Shown: positions 1 through 7,044 of the stretch, piece by piece
How the letters are laid out: the number at the start of each line of letters is the position of its first letter
How positions within the stretch are numbered: the stretch's first letter is position 1
Origin: Dysgonamonadaceae bacterium
GTDB lineage: Bacteria > Bacteroidota > Bacteroidia > Bacteroidales > Azobacteroidaceae
Assembly: GCA_031276105.1 (NCBI GenBank)
Contig: JAISNS010000021.1
Span: 1-14,274, forward strand
DNA: 14,274 bases
Direction: 5' to 3'
Position numbers and translations under genes: made by a program
The notes under the pieces: model-generated
What the model was told of the DNA's origin: nothing
Seen by the model: only the letters and a program-made list of their open reading frames with translations
The model's database searches: none

Positions 1-61
1 CAATAAAAAACATATCTAAATGTTAAAATAAATGCCGGGCGATCAAATATTAACATTTGCA

Positions 62-1522
62 ATGGAGAATATTTATCTGAGAATTTTCAAAAAAATAGGC
101 CTTTTCGGACAGACACTATGTATTACAGCGCTACTGGGTTTTCAAAAAATGAGAATGGAAGAAATTGAGTCGTACACCTGTCGCACTTCTCCACCGCGCA
201 CTTCGGCGCTCCTGACGCTGACGGGACCGCCTTTTGCCAAAGTGGACGATGATGTTACTTTTGCGGTTTCGACCGGCGCAAGCGCCTTTTGTTCGCAGGG
301 CGAGACTTACAAGTGGTATAAGACCGGCGCCGACGATAATAACTATACGCTTATTCCACTGCAAACGGCTTCGTCCTTAACAACTCCTTTTTCTCCCACA
401 GGGACTTACAAGGTAAAGGTTGAGGTAACGAACCGCTATACGACTGCTCCTGTTGAGAAAGACACGACTATTGTAATAATCGCTGCCGGCGTTCCGCCCA
501 CTCCTTATCTGGATGCGAATTACGCTGTTACCGGGGATTTCTGCTATGATGTGAAAGGGCCGAAACCCTCCAGCCAAACTCAGGCGTTTTATGATTCCCG
601 GATGGACGGTTTTGCCGGCGGTCTTACAAAGAATTACACGTTTACTTATACAAACGATTTCCGTGATTTGACGGTATTAAATCCCGGCGGTATTGTTGCG
701 AGCGTTACCCAGCCTGCGGTTACTTACGCTACCGGTAGCGGTTCTGTTTCTTTTACGGTTACGTTTGTGTCTGATGTGAAGGACAGGGTAATTGCCAATA
801 ACGCCCCTGTTCAGCTACAATTGCTGGTCAGCTATAAGAATAATTCCGGCGATACGAAGGTGGCGTATAAAAGTATAAAGGTTCAGGATGCTGAGTGCGG
901 ATGTCCTGCAAAAATAAGCGCTACGCAATGGCTGACTTTCCTGTGCCATAACTTGGGAGCTGATTATGATATTCGTTCCGACGCTGATCTTATGGGCATT
1001 ACTTCTTCTAATTTCCGTGAATATCATGGCGACTGGTATAAGTTTGGCGCTTCTACTGCTTCTTTGGAGAATACTTTAACTAATGACAGTTATTCAAATC
1101 CTGCTGAGTGGCAAGCGAAAGATTTTCAGAACGATTCTCAGGATTGGACTATTTCCCGTAATCCCTGTCCTTCCGGCTGGCGACTGCCAACGCTGGCTAA
1201 ATGGAGTGCAGTAATCAACACAAACAACAATGCACAGAAGCACTATGTTGACGGTGTTGTTATTACCGGATCCAACGGTTGGAACGACGGTAATATTAAT
1301 AACGTGCTGAAGCTTGGCGATTACCTCTACCTTCCAGCCGCTGGTTCCAGGGATATGGGTGGCGCGTTGACCGCCCGTGGTCGCCAGGGCCTATACTGGA
1401 GCAGTAATGGTTCCAATCCGCAATACCTGAGCTTCAACAAAAATGCACCTGCTGTTTACAGCGCCACCAACAACCTCAACCGGCACGAGGGGTTCTCCGT
1501 GCGTTGCGTAGCGACAGAATAA
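62..1522 (+). CDS. Exported FISUMP-domain surface protein
   Basis: A secreted or surface protein of unknown function. From the ATG at 62 it has 486 residues. The N-terminus has basic residues (R, KK) followed by a hydrophobic stretch around GLFGQTLCITALLGF, which could be a signal peptide, though the cleavage site is unclear. Residues about 50-140 are beta-rich and Ig/PKD-like (TYKVKVEVTN). A second beta-rich region follows to about residue 285. The last 200 residues match the FISUMP (Fibrobacter succinogenes major paralogous, TIGR02145) pattern: WLTFLCHNLGAD, NPCPSGWRLPT, LYWSSNG and the terminal GFSVRCV. Such domains are common in large paralogous families of exported Bacteroidetes proteins. 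An in-frame ATG at 32 adds ten polar residues; I prefer 62 because it puts the charged and hydrophobic parts at the N-terminus. Transcription probably ends at the hairpin overlapping its stop codon. Family assignment is firm; role unknown. Confidence 0.8.
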   Translation: MENIYLRIFKKIGLFGQTLCITALLGFQKMRMEEIESYTCRTSPPRTSALLTLTGPPFAKVDDDVTFAVSTGASAFCSQGETYKWYKTGADDNNYTLIPLQTASSLTTPFSPTGTYKVKVEVTNRYTTAPVEKDTTIVIIAAGVPPTPYLDANYAVTGDFCYDVKGPKPSSQTQAFYDSRMDGFAGGLTKNYTFTYTNDFRDLTVLNPGGIVASVTQPAVTYATGSGSVSFTVTFVSDVKDRVIANNAPVQLQLLVSYKNNSGDTKVAYKSIKVQDAECGCPAKISATQWLTFLCHNLGADYDIRSDADLMGITSSNFREYHGDWYKFGASTASLENTLTNDSYSNPAEWQAKDFQNDSQDWTISRNPCPSGWRLPTLAKWSAVINTNNNAQKHYVDGVVITGSNGWNDGNINNVLKLGDYLYLPAAGSRDMGGALTARGRQGLYWSSNGSNPQYLSFNKNAPAVYSATNNLNRHEGFSVRCVATE

Positions 1523-1597
1523 AAACTAAAAACTAAAAGTGGCGCAAGGCGACGTTTATTTACTGCCGCTTCGCGCCGCTTTTAGTTTTTAGTTTTT
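1521..1597. terminator. Long hairpin, probable bidirectional terminator
   Basis: The arm 1521-1551 pairs with 1567-1597 across a 15-nt loop. The outer 19 bp (1521-1539 with 1579-1597) are perfect. They are followed by a G-U pair, five GC-rich pairs (GGCGC/GCGCC), one mismatch and five more pairs. The A-rich left arm and T-rich right arm give a U-tract on either strand, as in bidirectional terminators. The outer stem is built from AAAAACT units, and a partial further copy lies at 1600-1609. It overlaps the stop codon of the FISUMP gene. Confidence 0.75.
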
Positions 1598-1632
1598 AGC
1601 TTTTAGTTTAACAAATATTCCGCAAAAATCTT

Positions 1633-1640
1633 TATCTTTG
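1633..1640 (+). promoter_or_regulatory. murB promoter -7 box
   Basis: TATCTTTG matches the Bacteroidetes -7 consensus TAnnTTTG and ends 31 nt before the murB ATG. No clear -33 TTG is visible at the expected distance. It lies just after the hairpin, so murB and the next gene probably form an independent transcription unit. Confidence 0.55.
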
Positions 1641-1671
1641 TCCGTTATTATTTGGAACAATATTTCTTTTT

Positions 1672-2685
1672 ATGCGAATCGAACAAAATTATTCTCTGTT
1701 GAAATACAATACTTTCCGGCTCAATGTAAAGACCCGTTGGTTTGTGGAATACGCCAACGAAACGGATTTACAACAACTCCTCCACGACGAATATTTCTTT
1801 TCCCAACCCTTTTGGCATATCGGACAGGGAAGCAATCTGCTGTTTCTGGGCGATTACGACGGCGTCATCGTTCATTCCGGCATACGGGGCATTGCGATTC
1901 AGGAAGAGGATGTTGATTACGTCCGGTTGAAAGTGGGAGCCGCCGAGATTTGGGACGACCTGGTCGCTTTTTGTGTCAATAACGGCTGGGGAGGAATCGA
2001 AAACCTGTCGCTAATTCCCGGCGAAGTAGGCGCAAGCGCGGTTCAGAATATCGGCGCATACGGAACGGAAGTCGCCGGTTCGATAGAGGAAGTTCATGCC
2101 TTTTCACTGCAAACCGGCGAAAAAAAAGTGTTCGGCAACGAAGAGTGCCATTTTTCGTACCGGCACAGTTTTTTCAAAGATAGCGCAAACCGGGGGCTGT
2201 ACTACATCACCCATGTCGTTTTTCGCTTGAACAAAAAGCCGCAATTCAAACTGGAATATGGGAATATAAAGGATTATTTATCGGGAAAAGAAATAAACCT
2301 GACAACTGTCCGAAACGCAATTATTGCTATCCGTAAAACGAAATTACCCGACCCCGACAGGACGGGAAATGCCGGAAGTTTCTTTACGAATCCCTATATC
2401 GGCCTTGCCCATTACGGGAGTTTGAAAAAAGACTATCCCGAAATGCCGCATTATCCGGTAGATAATGAAGTGGTTAAAATCCCGGCAGCTTGGCTGATCG
2501 AGCAATGCGGATTGAAAGGAAAAACGGTGGGCGGGGCGGCTGTTCACGAGCAGCAACCGCTGGTAATTATTAACCGGAATAATGCAACCGGCAACGATAT
2601 TGCCCGGTTGGCAGAAGAAATCAGGCAGGCGGTAAAAGAGAAATTTTCCATTGAGTTGCAACCGGAAGTAAATTATATCGGATGA
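1672..2685 (+). CDS. murB: UDP-N-acetylenolpyruvoylglucosamine reductase MurB
   Basis: Cytoplasmic flavoenzyme that reduces UDP-GlcNAc-enolpyruvate to UDP-MurNAc with NADPH, the second committed step of peptidoglycan precursor synthesis. The 337 residues fit the E. coli-like type I family. FAD-binding signatures are visible: GQGSNLL at 51-57 and IPGEVGASAVQNIGAYG at 115-131. Catalytic-site motifs follow: YRHS with Arg164, NAGSFFTNP with the proton-donor Ser236, and a terminal QPEVNYIG with Glu332. It starts at an ATG about 31 nt after a TAnnTTTG box and overlaps the next gene by ATGA, so the two are probably co-transcribed and translationally coupled. Nothing looks truncated. Confidence 0.96.
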   Translation: MRIEQNYSLLKYNTFRLNVKTRWFVEYANETDLQQLLHDEYFFSQPFWHIGQGSNLLFLGDYDGVIVHSGIRGIAIQEEDVDYVRLKVGAAEIWDDLVAFCVNNGWGGIENLSLIPGEVGASAVQNIGAYGTEVAGSIEEVHAFSLQTGEKKVFGNEECHFSYRHSFFKDSANRGLYYITHVVFRLNKKPQFKLEYGNIKDYLSGKEINLTTVRNAIIAIRKTKLPDPDRTGNAGSFFTNPYIGLAHYGSLKKDYPEMPHYPVDNEVVKIPAAWLIEQCGLKGKTVGGAAVHEQQPLVIINRNNATGNDIARLAEEIRQAVKEKFSIELQPEVNYIG

Positions 2686-3449
2686 AATTACGATTTTTAG
2701 GCACAGGAACATCTACGGGCAATCCGGAAATCGGCTGCCGGTGTGAAGTATGTACATCGCCGGACACCAAAGACCATCGTCTTCGCGCCTCTGCACTTGT
2801 TGAAACGGAAGGACGTCATATCCTGCTCGATTGCGGCCCGGATTTCCGGATGCAAATGCTGGACGTTTTCCGTACACATCCCATCGAACGGTTAGACGCC
2901 GTGCTGATTACTCACGAACATTACGATCATGTGGGGGGACTCGACGATTTGCGTATTTTCAGCCGGGACGAGGCAGTGAACGTGTATGCCGAAAGTTACG
3001 TGGCCAACCGGATACAGCAACGCATCCCCTATGTGTTTAAGGAACGTAAATATCCCGGCGTCCCGAATTTGAATTTGTGTGAAATAAAAAATAAACCGTT
3101 CCTTGTAGAAGGAATAGAAATCATCCCCATCCGATTGATGCACGGACGTTTACCTGTTTTCGGATACCGGATAGGTAATCTGGCTTACCTCACCGATTTG
3201 AAAATCATCCCGAAAAATGAATATGCGAAACTGGAAAACTTGGATGTATTGATTATCAATGCACTGAGGAAAGAACCGCACCTTTCGCACGAAACTATTG
3301 ACGATGCTTTGGCCAATATCGCAAGAATCCGTCCGGGAAAAGCTTTCCTTATCCACATGAATCACGGTTTCGGCCTGCACGAAGTGATGCAGAAGACATT
3401 GCCCGAAAACGTGTTTATCGCTTACGACGGACTGGAAATATATGTATAG
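2682..3449 (+). CDS. PhnP-like MBL-fold metal-dependent hydrolase
   Basis: A 255-residue metallo-beta-lactamase-fold hydrolase resembling PhnP-type phosphodiesterases. Near the N-terminus GTGTSTG precedes a C-x-C-x2-C zinc-knuckle pattern (Cys19, Cys21, Cys24), which in PhnP binds a structural zinc. The active-site signature HEHYDH gives His78, His80, Asp82 and His83. Further expected ligands lie in LMHGRLP, YLTD and LIHMNHGFG. PhnP itself hydrolyses cyclic ribose phosphates in phosphonate use, but no phn gene is nearby and relatives act on varied phosphoesters, so the substrate is open. Its ATG overlaps the murB stop (ATGA), suggesting coupled expression. The gene converges with the minus-strand glycan locus across a 57-nt gap in which I see no clear hairpin. 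Confidence 0.85.
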   Translation: MKLRFLGTGTSTGNPEIGCRCEVCTSPDTKDHRLRASALVETEGRHILLDCGPDFRMQMLDVFRTHPIERLDAVLITHEHYDHVGGLDDLRIFSRDEAVNVYAESYVANRIQQRIPYVFKERKYPGVPNLNLCEIKNKPFLVEGIEIIPIRLMHGRLPVFGYRIGNLAYLTDLKIIPKNEYAKLENLDVLIINALRKEPHLSHETIDDALANIARIRPGKAFLIHMNHGFGLHEVMQKTLPENVFIAYDGLEIYV

Positions 3450-3506
3450 TTTTTCCCTGCCTGCTGGTTCAATACAAAGAAAAAAAATAGTATCTAACTC
3501 CTCAAA

Positions 3507-4441
3507 TTAATGTTTTTTAAATTTTATCAAATAAATTCCGGATAAAGTGAGAATAACTCCCAAGAAGAAGAACCATTTGTATTGAGGAATCTGCTGATAA
3601 ACAAAAATAATTCCGGAACAAATTATACCTTGGATAAACGCATAAAGGGAAGATACTTTCAGGTGGGAAACGCCTTTTTCGTTGGATAAGATTTGGTAAA
3701 AATGCAGGCGATGGGCTTCAAAAATATTCTGTTTCAAATACAAGCGATGTAAAATAGTACATACCGTATCTACTCCGTAAACGGATAAAAAGAGTATCCA
3801 AACGATGGAATGGCTTTTCAACATCAGTTGAAGCAAAAGGGTGACAATCCAAAATGCAATTCCCAAACTGCCGACGTCGCCCGCAAAACATTTCGCCCGC
3901 CGGCGGAAATTGAAAAACAAAAATACAATGCAAGCGATAAGGACATAATTGATAAAATCGGGTGGCGTGAAAGCGATAATCCGACAGTTAACATATTGTA
4001 AGGCAGCTAAAATAACCAAGCTATATAAACCGGTCATTCCATTGACGCCGTCCATGAAATTGTAAGCGTTCATTACGCCGACAAAAAAGATATATGCAAC
4101 CGGAATCATCCACACGGGTAAAAGTGTAAATAACCCTAATCCATAGAAAACCAAGCTGATAGAAAGGAAATGAACGACGATTCGCACGCGATTGGGAAGC
4201 GAAACAATATCGTCCCAAAAACTGACGCCGCAAATGAGCGTGAGTCCAATCAGGAAATACATGCGGAATAAAGAAAATACAACATTCCGGCCAACCAGAA
4301 GACAATACCTCCGCCACGAATGGTGATGTAATCGTGCGAACTGCGTTGGTTAGGGCGGTCGATGATGTTGTATTTGTCGGCAATTTTGAAATAGAGTAAA
4401 ATTCCGGCAAAAAGAATGATAAAAATAATGGGGTAAGTCAT
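3507..4441 (-). pseudogene. WecA/WbpL-type initiating sugar-phosphate transferase, frameshifted
   Basis: Integral membrane enzyme of the MraY/WecA family, which moves a HexNAc-1-phosphate from a UDP-sugar to undecaprenyl phosphate to begin O-antigen or capsule repeat synthesis. Two overlapping frames together make about 312 residues, near normal length. The first (4441-4250) carries the first membrane helix, IIDRPNQRSSH and RGGGIVFW. The second (from codons upstream of 4262 to 3507) carries FWDD, NAYNFMDGVNG, the basic FRRRAKC loop, GDVGS and several hydrophobic helices. Conserved sequence stops in frame one and resumes in frame two between about 4285 and 4255. A -1 shift near there would read LYFRMYFLIGL, and compared with relatives a few residues seem missing, so a small deletion or a sequencing error is likely. 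The first ATG overlaps the epimerase stop by ATGA. If real, the break should block this initiation step unless another transferase substitutes. Confidence 0.8.
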
Positions 4442-5370
4442 TGATTTTCGAAACTTTTTACAGTCAATTCAAAACCATTGCGAGCCGAAACAGGCATTTT
4501 TTCGATTTCAAGCGCCGCTTTGATTTTATGGTTTGAAACGACATAATTTTCAGTCAACTTGCGCAATCGCTCGCTGTTGAGCGGCAAGTGAAAAATTGTT
4601 CCAAGTTTAGCAGCTAAATTCATAATTTGGGGAGATAATTTCCAAATTTTGCTTTTTCTATCTGAAACAGATGCAATTAATTCTATCAATTCGTTGGTAG
4701 AAAGCGTTTCGTCGTCGGCCATATTGTATATACCCGAATCAACGTTTTTCTCAATAATCCGCCCGACAACAAACGAAATATTACCGATTGAAGTAAACGA
4801 ACGCCGGTTTTCAAACGCGCCCAGCGGCCAAGGAATGCCTTTTATCACAACCTGATACAATAAATTTAGATTGCCTTTGTTGCCCGGGCCGTGAATCATG
4901 CAGGGGCGCAGGATATACACCTTTTTATCTGTCCAATCTTGACTTTGGATGTATTTTTCGGCAGCAATTTTGCTTTCGCCGTAAGCGCCAACGGGATGAG
5001 GAACAACGTCTTCGGTCAGAACATCGCCGTTGGGAACGGAATCGGCAACCGCTTTGACGGAACTGAAAAAGATAAACTGTTTTGCTTTCGATTGCAAAAA
5101 ATAATCGAAAATTTGCTGCGTCAGCCCGAAATTTATATCAAAATAGGTTTTCGCTTCCGCCTGTTTTTTTGTATCATGGGCTTTGCCTGCCAAGTGGATG
5201 ATGGTATCAATTTCGGGCAGATTATCTAATTCGTTCCACGAAAAAGTTTGAATGATTCCTTCTTTTTCGGGAGCGATAATGTCCAAGCCGTAGATGGAAT
5301 GGCTTTCTTTGAGAGCCGATACAAGATTAGAGCCGACAAAGCCGTGGATGCCGGTGATGAGAATAGTCAC
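4438..5370 (-). CDS. NAD-dependent sugar epimerase/reductase (extended SDR)
   Basis: Cytoplasmic nucleotide-sugar enzyme of 310 residues. TGIHGFVGSNL at the N-terminus is the Rossmann glycine motif binding NAD(P). The SDR catalytic pattern appears as FFSSVK (Ser) and YGESK (Tyr and Lys). Its placement directly before a WecA/WbpL-like transferase, with an ATGA overlap, is the arrangement of WbpV/WbpK-like enzymes that make UDP-FucNAc or a similar sugar for the partner transferase; that substrate is inference from context. The start is a GTG; no ATG is available without losing the glycine motif. The first 13 codons occur again, slightly diverged, at 6197-6235 on the far side of vapBC. The gene is intact. 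Confidence 0.88.
   Translation of the reverse strand: MTILITGIHGFVGSNLVSALKESHSIYGLDIIAPEKEGIIQTFSWNELDNLPEIDTIIHLAGKAHDTKKQAEAKTYFDINFGLTQQIFDYFLQSKAKQFIFFSSVKAVADSVPNGDVLTEDVVPHPVGAYGESKIAAEKYIQSQDWTDKKVYILRPCMIHGPGNKGNLNLLYQVVIKGIPWPLGAFENRRSFTSIGNISFVVGRIIEKNVDSGIYNMADDETLSTNELIELIASVSDRKSKIWKLSPQIMNLAAKLGTIFHLPLNSERLRKLTENYVVSNHKIKAALEIEKMPVSARNGFELTVKSFENQ
5333..5370 (-). repeat. Direct repeat copy A (start of epimerase gene)
   Basis: This stretch, the first 13 codons of the epimerase gene, repeats at 6198-6235 in the same orientation. 21 nt are identical (5333-5353 and 6198-6218) and the remainder has a handful of substitutions. The two copies bracket the vapBC pair. Confidence 0.85.
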
Positions 5371-5377
5371 AATAAGA

Positions 5378-5401
5378 AATTACAATTTTATTTTTGTAAT
5401 T
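5378..5401. repeat. Small inverted repeat between vapC and epimerase
   Basis: AATTACAA (5378-5385) pairs perfectly with TTGTAATT (5394-5401) across 8 nt. It ends 7 nt before the epimerase GTG. It could be a weak terminator for vapBC, an operator, or an AT-rich coincidence. Confidence 0.35.
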
Positions 5402-5431
5402 GTATTATATCGAAGAATAACAAGCAGTTCG

Positions 5432-5842
5432 TTAAATAGTAACAGACCAGTCAAGCGACACCAAACCGGATATATGCTCAAAATGTTTGGTATTGTTAGT
5501 GATGAGTGTAGCTTTTTGGTTTTTACAAAAAGCTGCAATAAAAATATCAGCATCTTCCATAGTATGTCCCATTTTTCTTTGTTCGGCATAAATTTCTGCC
5601 GCAATATTTAATATACTGTTATTCAATTGCCCTACTTCGAATAGTGTACAAAAATTATTAAATGCATTCAGTCGTTTTTGGGAGTTAACAACAATCAATC
5701 CCCGTTTTATTTCATAGTATGCAATAGGTGCAATAACTATATTATCACCATTTATTATGGCTTTAGTAATGTTATTCACAACTATATCATGCCCTTTTAA
5801 ATAGTAAGAAATGATATTTGTGTCAAGGACAAAAACACTCAT
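5432..5842 (-). CDS. VapC-like PIN-domain toxin
   Basis: A 136-residue PIN-domain protein. VapC toxins are Mg-dependent endoribonucleases that cut tRNA or rRNA when not held by their antitoxin. Acidic active-site residues are visible: Asp7 in FVLDTNI, Glu44 in AYYEIKRG, and Asp97/Asp99 in MEDADIFIA. The conserved tail TNNTKHFEHI (Asn116 region) follows, and the C-terminal LVSLDW is typical. Its ATG overlaps the upstream antitoxin stop (ATGA), the usual coupled antitoxin-first order. All catalytic residues seem present, so an active toxin is expected. The pair is bracketed by a duplicated start of the epimerase gene, marking it as an insertion into the glycan operon. The rRNA or tRNA target cannot be read from the sequence. 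Confidence 0.9.
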   Translation of the reverse strand: MSVFVLDTNIISYYLKGHDIVVNNITKAIINGDNIVIAPIAYYEIKRGLIVVNSQKRLNAFNNFCTLFEVGQLNNSILNIAAEIYAEQRKMGHTMEDADIFIAAFCKNQKATLITNNTKHFEHISGLVSLDWSVTI

Positions 5843-6096
5843 AAAGTTATATCTGTTTCAAATTTGGTGCGTTGCGATAATATTTCATCAAACAGAGGAG
5901 GCAAGGGTTCTTCTTTATTAATTTTCCGTAAATTTTCCGTAATGAGCTTGAACGCTTTCAGTTTCTTTGCTTTATCTAAAGGCATTTCTTCCGGTTGCGA
6001 AACTGATAATGTAAAAATTGTCCCTTCCTGAACGTCAACCGGAATTACCGGAACAAAAGCTGTACCGTCATAATATGCTTTCACTGTTGTCAACAT
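5839..6096 (-). CDS. VapB-type antitoxin partner (DUF104-like N-terminus)
   Basis: An 85-residue protein directly upstream of, and overlapping by ATGA, the PIN toxin, hence its likely antitoxin. The N-terminus, VKAYYDGTAFVPVIPVDVQEG, has the beta-strand and 'build-up PV..EG' character of AF2212/DUF104-like antitoxins. The middle is rich in Lys and Leu (KAKKLKAFKLI), probably helical, and the C-terminus (PLFDEILSQR) could occupy the toxin's active-site groove. No helix-turn-helix or AbrB motif is obvious, so autoregulation is uncertain. A Bacteroidetes promoter sits 57 nt upstream. Partner role is well supported by position; the family name is moderately sure. Confidence 0.75.
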   Translation of the reverse strand: MLTTVKAYYDGTAFVPVIPVDVQEGTIFTLSVSQPEEMPLDKAKKLKAFKLITENLRKINKEEPLPPLFDEILSQRTKFETDITL

Positions 6097-6152
6097 GATA
6101 TAATTTCTTTTATTTGTAGCTCGTACGTTTGCTGATTATTAAACTCAATGTG

Positions 6153-6183
6153 CAAAGTTATGTATTTTATTTTATTTCTCCAA
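6153..6183 (-). promoter_or_regulatory. vapBC promoter
   Basis: Reading leftwards, TTG (6183-6181) and TAACTTTG (6160-6153) are separated by 20 nt. This matches the Bacteroidetes -33 TTG and -7 TAnnTTTG pattern. The -33 element lies just inside the duplicated epimerase-start scar, so the promoter travels with the cargo and not with the glycan operon. Confidence 0.7.
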
Positions 6184-6196
6184 CTGCTTGTATTTG

Positions 6197-6235
6197 TCCG
6201 ACAAAGCCGTGGATGCCGATGATGAGGAGAGTCAT
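6197..6235 (-). pseudogene. Orphan 13-codon epimerase start (repeat copy B)
   Basis: The codons read MTLLIIGIHGFVG, against the intact gene's (GTG)TILITGIHGFVG; after them the frame runs into unrelated codons and stops at 6167. The ATG overlaps the stop codon of the upstream GT2 gene (ATGA). This is the kind of coupling expected of the original operon, in which the glycosyltransferase was followed at once by an epimerase. The rest of that epimerase is absent here. Instead vapBC follows, and then a complete epimerase gene at 5370. Copy B therefore marks the left-behind start of an older epimerase allele. Confidence 0.8.
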
Positions 6236-6999
6236 TTGTTTTTCGTAAAAACCCATTCAAAGATTTTCAACCCGTATTTGAATGATAACAGCAACAGGTT
6301 GGTGTAAATACCATTTTCGCGACAGGCGCGGACAATTTCTTTATTCAGCAAGTAATTGCTTTTCCACGATTTCGTACTGCGTCCGCCGGTGCGCATTTTG
6401 ATAATATCGAAAGCGAGATAACGATACGAAATGCGATGCGTATACAGGAAGCGAATCAATAATTCGTAATCGGCGGCAATATGATAACCGGTTTTGTAAT
6501 AACCGATTTCATCAAACAACTCCCTCCGGATAAAACAGGACGGATGCGCAGGCATAAATCCAAAACGGAAGAGCGAAGGTTTAAATTTAGCCGAAGAATA
6601 GTAACGCATCGTCTTTTTCAAATCGTAGGGGTGAACAAAACGAACGTCGGAATAGCACAGTTCAACGCCGGTTTCCAGCAGATAATTGACCGTCGTTTCG
6701 ACCGATTCGGGATAATTGTAAAAATCGTCGGCATTCAGTATCGCTACAAAATCGCCGGTGGACATTCGAATTCCCTTATTCATAGCGTCGTACATGCCGC
6801 GGTCGGGTTCGCTGATCCATTTCAAATGGCCGTTGAAAGCCGGTTCGTAACTTCTGATTATATCGACGGATTCGTCTTGGGAATTTCCGTCGATGATGAG
6901 GTATTCGATATCCGGATAAGTCTGACACAAAACGGATTCGATGGCAGAACAAAGGGTTGCCGCACTGTTGTAACAGGCGGTAATGATAGAAATTTTCAT
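6232..6999 (-). CDS. GT2 family glycosyltransferase (WcaA/WcaE-like)
   Basis: A 255-residue GT-A fold family 2 glycosyltransferase, expected at the inner membrane face, adding a sugar from a nucleotide donor to the growing lipid-linked repeat unit. ISIITACYN opens the fold. EYLIIDGNSQDES carries the nucleotide-binding Asp37, and EPDRGMYDAMNKG (64-76) is a hallmark of this subgroup. NADD (89-92) is the metal-binding DXD-type motif. Donor and acceptor cannot be deduced. The C-terminus has hydrophobic, basic helices (LLLLSFKYGLKIFEWVF) but no clear membrane anchor. It lies 45 nt after an ATPase gene, with no glycan gene directly upstream, and its stop overlaps the orphan epimerase start. Confidence 0.9.
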   Translation of the reverse strand: MKISIITACYNSAATLCSAIESVLCQTYPDIEYLIIDGNSQDESVDIIRSYEPAFNGHLKWISEPDRGMYDAMNKGIRMSTGDFVAILNADDFYNYPESVETTVNYLLETGVELCYSDVRFVHPYDLKKTMRYYSSAKFKPSLFRFGFMPAHPSCFIRRELFDEIGYYKTGYHIAADYELLIRFLYTHRISYRYLAFDIIKMRTGGRSTKSWKSNYLLNKEIVRACRENGIYTNLLLLSFKYGLKIFEWVFTKNK

Positions 7000-7044
7000 G
7001 TATTTTACAATAGAAAGATAGTTTTCTCCTATTAGTATGGTAAG

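Noticed and set aside
2344..2712. 122-residue open frame antisense to murB
   Set aside because: It overlaps the conserved murB 3' half and the coupled start of the next gene, and has no family-like features.
4250..4290. Programmed -1 frameshift in the WecA/WbpL-like gene
   Set aside because: No heptamer of the X-XXY-YYZ kind and no clear downstream stem were found, and a few residues appear missing relative to the family; a mutation or sequencing error is simpler.
6481..7035. 184-residue open frame on the plus strand
   Set aside because: It is antisense to a GT2 gene with intact motifs and shows no recognisable domain.
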